Positions 6,582-12,437 of a stretch of DNA of 12,437 nucleotides are shown piece by piece. This DNA comes from Verrucomicrobiota bacterium (GTDB lineage: Bacteria > Verrucomicrobiota > Verrucomicrobiia > Limisphaerales > JAGWYX01): NCBI GenBank assembly GCA_018969165.1, contig JAGWYX010000032.1, forward strand, positions 1-12,437, written 5' to 3'. The number at the start of each line of letters is the position of its first letter. The first letter of the stretch is position 1. The notes below the pieces were generated by a model. The model was not told where the DNA came from and ran no database searches. It saw only the letters and a list, made by a program, of their open reading frames with translations. The translations under genes were made by a program, and so were the position numbers.

Positions 6582-7787
6582 ATGAAACCGTCCGAACTGC
6601 GAGGTGTCGGCCACTGGCCAACGTTGGTGGCGGCGTTCTTATACTTTGATTTTTCCTTCATGGTCTGGACCCTGTTGGGGCCGCTCGGGGTCCAGATCGG
6701 CGAGGCCTTGCAGCTCTCGACTGAGCAGAAGGGGCTGATGGTCGCGGTGCCGATCCTGGCCGGTGCCATCCTCCGCATCGTGCTGGGTTTAGCCGTGGAC
6801 CGAATCGGGGCGAAGAACACGGGGATGGCGGCGCAGTTGGTGGTAATCGCGGCGCTGACGACGGCCTGGCTGTTCGGGGTGAAGGACTACGAGGCCAGCC
6901 TGCTGTTGGGGACCGCCCTCGGGGTCGCCGGCGCCAGTTTCGCCGTGGCGTTGCCGCAGGCCGGGCGTTGGTACCCGCCCGAGATGCAGGGATTGGTGAT
7001 GGGCCTCGCCGGGGCGGGCAATGTCGGCACGGTGCTCGACGCGTTGTTCGCCCCGCGGTTGGCGGCGGCCTTCGGCTGGCGCGCGGTGTTCGGGCTGGCA
7101 CTGGTGCCGGCGGTGACCGTATGGGTGGTTTACGCGCTTCTTTCCAGGGAGGCGCCGGTGGGCCTGGAACCGAAAAGGCTGCGCGACTACTTCCGGCTGC
7201 TCCGGGAACCAGACGCGCACTGGTTTTGTTTTTACTACACCGTTTCCTTCGGCGGCTTTGTTGGACTGGCGAGTTCCTATGTGCTGTATTTCAAGAGTGA
7301 ATTCGGGCTGACACCGATTCATGCCGGTGACCTGGCCGCGTTGTGCACGGCGGCCGGGGCGATGATGCGCCCGGTCGGCGGGGCGATCGCCGACCGGATC
7401 GGCGGGACGCGGGCGCTGTATCGATTCTACCTGGTCGGGGGGCTGGCGCTCATGGTTGCGGCGGTGGGGTGGGGATTGACGATCAACGTGGCGATGTTGT
7501 GCGTCGCCTCCGCCGCGCTGGGCATGGCCAACGGCTCGGTGTTCCAACTGTTGCCGCAGCGTTTTGGCAAGGATTTGGGCGTCATGACCGGCCTGGTCGG
7601 TTGCGGCGGGGGCGTCGGCGGATTCTATCTCGCCAGCTCGCTCGGTTTTTCCAAAGGTCTGACCGGGTCCTACCTGGCGGGCTTCACGGGTTTCGCGGCG
7701 CTTTGTTTCGTGGCAATCGCCGGGCTGGGACTGGTGAAGCACCGCTGGCGCAGCACCTGGGGCGCCCTGGCGCGAGCCCGCATTTAA
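6582..7787 (+). CDS. narK: NarK/NasA-type nitrate (nitrite) transporter, NNP family of the MFS
   Basis: A 401-residue, 12-helix major facilitator that moves nitrate, and possibly nitrite, across the inner membrane. The opening MKPSELRGVGHWPTLVAAFL and the following DFSFMVW segment are typical of the nitrate/nitrite porters. Both glycine-rich nitrate signatures are present: LAGAGNVGT (about 142-150) in helix 5 and GCGGGVGGF (340-348) in helix 11. Arg65 in helix 2 (ILRIVLG) and Arg263 in helix 8 (MMRPVGG) sit where the two substrate-binding arginines of NarK lie; that mapping is by motif, not alignment. The ATG at 6582 has no Shine-Dalgarno sequence but is the only start that gives the family N-terminus. 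It is first gene of the nitrate operon, 83 bases before the flavoprotein gene. Its neighbour being a nitrate reductase without an export signal points to nitrate import for assimilation. Confidence 0.95.
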   Translation: MKPSELRGVGHWPTLVAAFLYFDFSFMVWTLLGPLGVQIGEALQLSTEQKGLMVAVPILAGAILRIVLGLAVDRIGAKNTGMAAQLVVIAALTTAWLFGVKDYEASLLLGTALGVAGASFAVALPQAGRWYPPEMQGLVMGLAGAGNVGTVLDALFAPRLAAAFGWRAVFGLALVPAVTVWVVYALLSREAPVGLEPKRLRDYFRLLREPDAHWFCFYYTVSFGGFVGLASSYVLYFKSEFGLTPIHAGDLAALCTAAGAMMRPVGGAIADRIGGTRALYRFYLVGGLALMVAAVGWGLTINVAMLCVASAALGMANGSVFQLLPQRFGKDLGVMTGLVGCGGGVGGFYLASSLGFSKGLTGSYLAGFTGFAALCFVAIAGLGLVKHRWRSTWGALARARI

Positions 7788-7870
7788 AAGTCGTGACCGA
7801 GGTTCGCCGCGAAGACCGCCGACCCGCGACTCCGAACCAACACCCTGGACACGCCAAATTCCTGCTGCCG

Positions 7871-9661
7871 ATGATCGAGGTTCCACGCATTCCCGAGACG
7901 GCGCCGTTCAGCGCGGAGCAACGCGCCTGGCTCAACGGTTTTCTGGCGGGTCTGCTTTCCGCGGGCAGCGCGAGTCCCCAATCGTCGCCGCGACCGCAGG
8001 TCGAATCGCGAGAGGGACGTGAACCGTTGCTGGTGCTGTATGGCTCGCAAACCGGCTCGGCCGAGGGGCTCGCCAAGCGGTTCGCGGACCAGGCGCGGCA
8101 ACGCGGATTCGCGCCCGCGGTCTTCCCGCTCTATGATTACGAGAAGGCGGGGCTGCTGACGGCGAACACGGCCGTCATCATCTCGAGCACTTGGGGTGAC
8201 GGCGATCCGCCGGAGAATGCGGCGCGGTTCTGGGACTGGATCGGGGCCGAGACCGCCCCGCGGCTCGAGCGCCTGAGCTTTGCCGTGCTTGGCCTGGGAG
8301 ATCAGTCCTATGCGGACTTCTGCGGCGCGGCCAAGAAGTTCGACGCCCGCTTGGAAGCTCTCGGCGCCACACGGCTCGTCCCGCGCGGCGAGTGTGATGT
8401 GGATTTCGAGCCGACTGCCAATGCCTGGATGGGCGCGCTCTGGGAGAAGCTCGGAGCGGCAGGGGGTGTCGTCGGCCTCGAGGCCGCGTTTGGCGTCAAT
8501 GGCCGCCCGAGAAACGGTCACGCGGTGATCGCCGGCGCGCCGACCTATGGACGATCGCATCCCTTTCCCGCGCGCTTGCTCAGGAACGAGCTGCTCAGCA
8601 AGCCCGGTTCCGCGAAGGAGGTCCGCCACTTCGAGTTTGACTTGGACGGGAGCGGATTGACTTACGAGCCAGGAGACGCCCTGGGGGTGGTGCCGGCGAA
8701 CTGTCCCGAGGCAGTGGACGAACTCATCGCGGCGCTGCGCTCGAGTCCGGAGCACATGGTGAACGTGCGTGGATCGGTGATGGCGTTGCGCGATGCCCTG
8801 ACGTGGCGGTTCGATCTCAACAAGCCGTCGCCCGAGTTGCTGGCCGCCGTGGCCAAGGCGGCGCCCGCCAGCGAGGTGGCCACCTGGCTCGCCTCGGAAA
8901 ATCGCGAAGGGCTGACCCGCTGGCTCCACGGCCGCGGGGTGCTGGATCTGCTGGGGTTGCTCGATGCCCCACCACCAGTCGCCGACTTCCTCCGTTGGTT
9001 GAGGCACCTGACACCCCGGCTCTACAGCATCGCCTCTTCGCCCAGGGCGCACGCGGGGCAGGTGCATTTGACCGTCAGCGCGGTGCGTTACCAGGCGCAT
9101 GGCCGGGCGCGCAAAGGCGTGGCCTCGACGTACCTGGCGGACCGCGTAGGCGAAGGCGGTTGCGTCCAAATTTTTGTGCAGCCATCGCCCGGCTTCAGGC
9201 CGCCGCGTGATGGCGACACGCCCATGATCATGGTCGGCCCGGGTACCGGGATCGCGCCGTTCCGCGCGTTCCTGGAGGAACGACAGGCGACTGGGGCTGG
9301 AGGCGGGAACTGGCTCTTTTTCGGCGACCAACGGCGCGCGACGGATTTCCTTTACGAGGACCAGATCGTTGCCTGGCAGCAATCCGGTCTGTTGAGGCGG
9401 CTCGACGTGGCGTTTTCCCGCGACCAGGCGAGCAAGCTTTACGTGCAGCACCGCATGGCCGAGCACGCCGCCGAGCTTTGGTCATGGCTCGAGACCGGGG
9501 CCCATTTTTACGTGTGCGGGGATGCGGCCCGTATGGCCAAAGACGTCGAGGCCGCCTTGCACCGGGTCATCGAAACCGCAGGGGGTAGGAACGAGGCCGA
9601 CGCCCAGGCCTACGTCGCGGCGATGAAGTCCGCCCACCGCTACCAGCGCGACGTGTATTAA
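7871..9661 (+). CDS. cysJ: CysJ-like NADPH diflavin reductase (sulfite reductase flavoprotein type)
   Basis: A full-length 596-residue flavoprotein that takes hydride from NADPH onto FAD and passes single electrons through FMN to a partner. Domains in order: a short lead with ETAPFSAEQRAWLNGFLAGL (9-28); flavodoxin domain with FMN loops LYGSQTGSAEG (56-66), STWGDGDPPENA (106-117) and LGLGDQSYADFCG (140-152); connecting and FAD domain with GDALGVVPANC (268-278), RLYSIASSP (383-391) and GVAST (417-421); NADPH site GPGTGIAPFRAF (456-467) and VCGDA (548-552). It ends RYQRDVY with the C-terminal Tyr that stacks on FAD. The ATG at 7871 is chosen because the homologous region starts there; an in-frame GTG at 7793 would add 26 unconvincing residues. 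In E. coli, CysJ serves the sulfite reductase haemoprotein CysI, but no CysI gene is in the window. Sitting between nitrate porter and nitrate reductase, it more likely feeds nitrate or nitrite reduction. Confidence 0.93.
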   Translation: MIEVPRIPETAPFSAEQRAWLNGFLAGLLSAGSASPQSSPRPQVESREGREPLLVLYGSQTGSAEGLAKRFADQARQRGFAPAVFPLYDYEKAGLLTANTAVIISSTWGDGDPPENAARFWDWIGAETAPRLERLSFAVLGLGDQSYADFCGAAKKFDARLEALGATRLVPRGECDVDFEPTANAWMGALWEKLGAAGGVVGLEAAFGVNGRPRNGHAVIAGAPTYGRSHPFPARLLRNELLSKPGSAKEVRHFEFDLDGSGLTYEPGDALGVVPANCPEAVDELIAALRSSPEHMVNVRGSVMALRDALTWRFDLNKPSPELLAAVAKAAPASEVATWLASENREGLTRWLHGRGVLDLLGLLDAPPPVADFLRWLRHLTPRLYSIASSPRAHAGQVHLTVSAVRYQAHGRARKGVASTYLADRVGEGGCVQIFVQPSPGFRPPRDGDTPMIMVGPGTGIAPFRAFLEERQATGAGGGNWLFFGDQRRATDFLYEDQIVAWQQSGLLRRLDVAFSRDQASKLYVQHRMAEHAAELWSWLETGAHFYVCGDAARMAKDVEAALHRVIETAGGRNEADAQAYVAAMKSAHRYQRDVY

Positions 9662-9745
9662 GTGAGCCCGGCCCTCGAGGCGGAACTGGCCATCGGGTGA
9701 CGGCGGCTGCGCCAGGGCGAGCGAGGCGCGCCGAGGGAACGGACG

Positions 9746-9757
9746 AAGGAAAGGAAG
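9746..9757 (+). promoter_or_regulatory. Purine-rich ribosome binding region before the DmsBC-like gene
   Basis: AAGGAAAGGAAG lies 8-19 bases before ATG 9766, its last GGA ending 10 bases from the start. It favours this ATG over an in-frame GTG at 9697, which would add 23 Arg/Ala/Gly-rich residues and has no such site. The rest of the 104-base gap after the flavoprotein gene shows no other structure. Confidence 0.5.
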
Positions 9758-9765
9758 AACTGAAG

Positions 9766-11565
9766 ATGAACGAAGAGCCGACACGGGGTCTGAGGCCCGC
9801 CTCGCTGGTGGAGCAGTTCCTCGAGGAACAGCAGGCGCTGACCGCCGTCGAGCGGTTCGCGCGCCTGCACGCGACCGACGGCGTGCCGGCTCAGCAGCGG
9901 TTTTATCGTGACCTCATTCCGCTCACCCCACCGGGACCGGGGGAACAGTTCGCGTTCGAGGTGGACCTCGACCAATGCTCCGGCTGCAAGGCGTGCGTCA
10001 GCGCCTGTCATGCCTTGAACGGCCTGGACGAAGGCGAGACCTGGCGCCGCGTGGGCCTGTTGATTTCCGAGGGAACGGCTCCGCACGCCGGCGCGGGGGA
10101 TCGATCGCCCGGAGCCGATTTGCCGGTCGGGCCTTGCCTGGACCTGCGAACGGCGGAATTCGGATTTCTCCAACATCTGACCAGCGCCTGCCATCACTGC
10201 ATTGACCCGGCTTGTTTGAGCGGCTGCCCCGTGCTGGCTTACGACAAGGACCCGATCACCGGCATCGTGCGGCACCTGGATGACCAATGCATCGGCTGCC
10301 AGTATTGCATCCTGAAATGTCCTTACGACGTGCCGCAATACTCGGCTCGGCGCGGGATCGTGCGGAAGTGTGACCTGTGTGCGAACCGCTTGGCCGTGGC
10401 CGAGGCTCCGGCGTGTGTGCAGGCCTGTCCGAATGAGGCGATCCGGATCACCATCGTCAGTCAGGCCGCGGTCGCCCGTCAGTTCCGGACGTCGAGTGGT
10501 TCGACGCGGTCCACCCCGGCGCTCGCGGGCGTCGATGCCGTTGGGTCGCCGCCCTGGCCTTCGGGCGTGCCCGAACCGAGCTACACGCTGCCCACCACCC
10601 GGTATGTCTCCCGCCGGCCCTGGCCAAGGCAGTTCCTTGGCATTAACCCGCACCACCTGCAGTCCGAACCGCCGCACTCACCGCTGGGGGTGATGCTGGT
10701 GCTGACCCAACTGTCCGTCGGCGCATTCACCGTGGACACGTTGCTGCGGGCGTTGTTTCCCGGGAATCTCATGACGCGACTATCGCCGTTTCACGCCGTG
10801 GCGGCGTTTGCCATCGGCGTGATCGCGCTGCTCGCCAGCACCCTGCATCTGGGCCGCCCGCTCGGCGCCTGGCGCGCCGTGCTCGGCCTGAAGCAGTCCT
10901 GGCTCAGCCGCGAGATTGTGGCCTTTGGACTGTTCGCCGGCCTGGCAATGGCGGCCGCTGGTTTTCGGCCTGCCTGGCGGATGGGCCTGGACCCGACGGT
11001 GGTCGGTACCGCCGTGTCCGTGACCGGGTTGCTCGGTGTTTTCTGTTCCGCGATGATTTATCGCGACACGCCCCGCGCCTTCTGGGACCGGTCGGCAACG
11101 ACCTGGAAATTTTTCGGCACCACGGCGGTGCTGGGCACGGCGGCAATCCTGTTCCTGACCACCTGGCAAGCATTGCGATCACCCGAGATTGCCGGCGCGG
11201 GCGCGTATCCGCAACTGACTGGCTGGTTGACCGTGACTTTGGCGTCGCTGGCCCTGCTCAAGCTTGTTTTCGAGGCTCGAGTGTTTCGCCACCGCCGCGC
11301 CGGGGGAACGACACCGCTGAAGTCCGCCGCGTTGCTGATGACCAGCGAACTGGCTGAGATCGCCACCGCCCGGTTTCTCGCCGGCCTGATCGGCAGCGTC
11401 GTCTTGCCCGTGGTATTTCTGGCACGACAGCCGGCTCCGGGCTTCGCCACCCTGGGCATGACGCTCTGGATTCTGCTGCTGTCGGTCCTCGGCGAATTGC
11501 TCGAGCGGCGTCTGTTTTTCGCCGCCGCGGTTGCCCCACGGATGCCGGCGGGGATCATCACATGA
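9766..11565 (+). CDS. Fused DmsB-like four-cluster ferredoxin and DmsC-like membrane anchor
   Basis: One 599-residue protein joins what are usually two subunits of Mo-enzyme oxidoreductases. The N-terminal half carries 16 cysteines in four ferredoxin-type groups: CSGCKACVSAC (71-81), CHHCIDPACLSGC (142-154), CIGCQYCILKC (175-185), and C202/C205 with C217/C221, as in DmsB-like electron-transfer subunits that hold four [4Fe-4S] clusters. After a Pro/Ser-rich linker (about 228-305), eight hydrophobic segments from about residue 307 to the end resemble DmsC, the quinol-oxidising anchor, beginning LGVMLVLTQLSVGAF. There is no Tat or Sec signal, so the clusters should face the cytoplasm, against the nitrate reductase encoded next. 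The stop overlaps the start of that gene as ATGA (11562-11565), a strong sign that the two are made as a complex. Inferred role: carry electrons from quinol, or from the upstream flavoprotein, to the nitrate reductase. Fusion and clusters are seen directly; the donor is inference. Confidence 0.9.
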   Translation: MNEEPTRGLRPASLVEQFLEEQQALTAVERFARLHATDGVPAQQRFYRDLIPLTPPGPGEQFAFEVDLDQCSGCKACVSACHALNGLDEGETWRRVGLLISEGTAPHAGAGDRSPGADLPVGPCLDLRTAEFGFLQHLTSACHHCIDPACLSGCPVLAYDKDPITGIVRHLDDQCIGCQYCILKCPYDVPQYSARRGIVRKCDLCANRLAVAEAPACVQACPNEAIRITIVSQAAVARQFRTSSGSTRSTPALAGVDAVGSPPWPSGVPEPSYTLPTTRYVSRRPWPRQFLGINPHHLQSEPPHSPLGVMLVLTQLSVGAFTVDTLLRALFPGNLMTRLSPFHAVAAFAIGVIALLASTLHLGRPLGAWRAVLGLKQSWLSREIVAFGLFAGLAMAAAGFRPAWRMGLDPTVVGTAVSVTGLLGVFCSAMIYRDTPRAFWDRSATTWKFFGTTAVLGTAAILFLTTWQALRSPEIAGAGAYPQLTGWLTVTLASLALLKLVFEARVFRHRRAGGTTPLKSAALLMTSELAEIATARFLAGLIGSVVLPVVFLARQPAPGFATLGMTLWILLLSVLGELLERRLFFAAAVAPRMPAGIIT

Positions 11566-12437
11566 GCCTGGTCGCCCGCGCCAACTCTCTGCTTCGCCGG
11601 CGTCGCGGACCGTTGACCGAGGACCTTACCCTGCGGGCCGGCCAGTTCGGCCTGGGCCAGGTGCCGGCCCGGTTGGCGCCCGAGGCGACCGCGCGCGCGG
11701 TTTGCGGCTATTGCTCCACGGGTTGCTCGCTCGACATTCATTTGCGGAACGGCGGGGCGGTGAACCTGTCGCCCACGACCGATTATCCCGTGAACCTGGG
11801 CATGGCGTGCCCGAAAGGGTGGGAGGCCTTGAACTGTCTGTCGGCGCCCGATCGAGGGACCACGCCCCTGGTCCGCGGCCCGGATGGCTCGTGGCAGGGA
11901 ACGAGCTGGGACCAGGCCCTGCGGCTGTTTGTTGCCAGGTTCAAACGTCTCCTGGACGAGCAGGGACCCGGCAGCGTGGCGTGCTTGAGCACCGGGCAGA
12001 TTTGCACCGAGGAGATGGCGCTGCTGGGCGTGTTGTGGAAGTTCGGGATCGGCGCGATCCATTGCGACTCGAACACGCGCCAATGCATGGCGACCTCGCA
12101 CGTGGCCTACAAGCAGAGCTTCGGGTTCGACGCCCCGCCGTTCACTTACGCGGACCTCGAGTCGAGCGACGTGCTGGTGTTCATTGGCGCCAATCCGTGC
12201 GTCGCCCATCCCATCCTTTGGCAGCGCGTCCTGCGGAATCGGCGGCAACCCCGAATCGTCGTCATCGACCCGCGCCGGACGGAGACGGCGCTAGGCGCCA
12301 CTCAACATCTGGCACTGCGACCCAAGTCCGACCTGACCCTGCTCTACGGCATTGCCCACCTGTTGGTCCAGAACCATTGGATCGATCATGATTTCATCGC
12401 CCGGAGCACCACCGGCTTCGCCGAGTTCGCGGCCTTT
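11562..12437 (+). CDS. nasA: Assimilatory-type nitrate reductase catalytic subunit (Mo-bisPGD), 5' part only
   Basis: An open frame of 292 codons runs off the right edge; the family is usually 700 or more residues. It belongs to the molybdopterin oxidoreductases (NasA/NarB/NapA branch), which reduce nitrate to nitrite. A [4Fe-4S] motif C48-x2-C51-x3-C55-x27-C83 is followed by PKG with Lys85, as in this branch. DSNTRQCMATS (169-179) supplies Cys175, the expected molybdenum ligand; cysteine there is typical of Nap/Nas enzymes and argues against Nar (Asp) and DMSO reductase (Ser). IGANPCVAHP (208-217) and IDPRR (235-239) are cofactor-binding motifs. The first 46 residues contain RRRR but no hydrophobic stretch, so this is not a Tat signal and a cytoplasmic enzyme is expected. 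The ATG overlaps the anchor gene stop. nasA is used in the Klebsiella sense; narB and nasC are equivalent names. A formate dehydrogenase relative is possible but less likely beside narK. Confidence 0.9.
   Translation, partial: MSLVARANSLLRRRRGPLTEDLTLRAGQFGLGQVPARLAPEATARAVCGYCSTGCSLDIHLRNGGAVNLSPTTDYPVNLGMACPKGWEALNCLSAPDRGTTPLVRGPDGSWQGTSWDQALRLFVARFKRLLDEQGPGSVACLSTGQICTEEMALLGVLWKFGIGAIHCDSNTRQCMATSHVAYKQSFGFDAPPFTYADLESSDVLVFIGANPCVAHPILWQRVLRNRRQPRIVVIDPRRTETALGATQHLALRPKSDLTLLYGIAHLLVQNHWIDHDFIARSTTGFAEFAAF

Noticed and set aside
7793..7870. GTG at 7793 as start of the flavoprotein
   Set aside because: It would add 26 residues unlike the family, with no ribosome site; family similarity begins near ATG 7871.
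6789..9466. Long minus-strand open frames across narK and the flavoprotein gene
   Set aside because: Both are antisense shadows; composition is Arg/Gly/His-rich and motifs lie on the plus strand.
9697..9765. GTG at 9697 as start of the DmsBC-like protein
   Set aside because: The added residues are Arg/Ala/Gly-rich filler, and the purine-rich ribosome region sits just before ATG 9766.
11058..12391. Open frames on both strands across the anchor and nitrate reductase genes (11058-12248 minus, 11531-12391 plus)
   Set aside because: The frame beginning at 11562 carries the cluster and molybdenum-ligand motifs and has no stop up to the window edge, so the others are shadows.

Overview
The window is GC-rich bacterial DNA of gene-dense chromosomal type, with few clear Shine-Dalgarno sites and several intergenic stretches full of short degenerate repeats. 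The protein styles fit a Verrucomicrobia-like or related PVC-group bacterium: slipin, a secreted M13 peptidase, an EmrAB-type pump, and a nitrate-assimilation cluster with a fused DmsBC-like protein. This taxonomic guess rests on memory of related sequences, not on a search. There is no sign of phage, integrase, transposase, CRISPR, rRNA or tRNA.

Layout. (1) 1-580, minus strand: two eroded genes, a slipin that has lost the middle and the end of its SPFH domain (105-431) and a 44-residue stub of a membrane protein (444-578). (2) 579-911: non-coding, with an inverted repeat whose arms each fold on themselves. (3) 912-2943, plus strand: a secreted neprilysin-type M13 metallopeptidase with intact zinc-site motifs, split by an apparent one-base insertion near 1698. 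(4) 2944-3343: intergenic repeats between convergent genes. (5) 3344-6183, minus strand: a two-gene drug-efflux operon, emrA then emrB, joined by an ATGA overlap. (6) 6184-6581: a divergent non-coding region with a possible sigma-54 promoter. (7) 6582 to the right edge, plus strand: a nitrate-assimilation operon made of a NarK-type nitrate porter, a CysJ-like NADPH diflavin reductase, a fused four-cluster ferredoxin/DmsC-like membrane anchor, and the start of a molybdopterin nitrate reductase that runs off the window.

How the genes work together. The last block forms a plausible route for nitrate uptake and reduction. NarK brings nitrate into the cytoplasm. The Mo-bisPGD enzyme, which has no Tat signal and is therefore probably cytoplasmic, reduces it. 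Electrons probably come from the 16-cysteine iron-sulfur domain of the DmsBC-like protein, fed by quinol through its eight-helix membrane domain, by NADPH through the CysJ-like flavoprotein, or by both. The flavoprotein could instead serve a nitrite or sulfite reductase outside the window. This unusual electron-donor set is the most interesting system here. The rest is ordinary apart from gene erosion and repeats.
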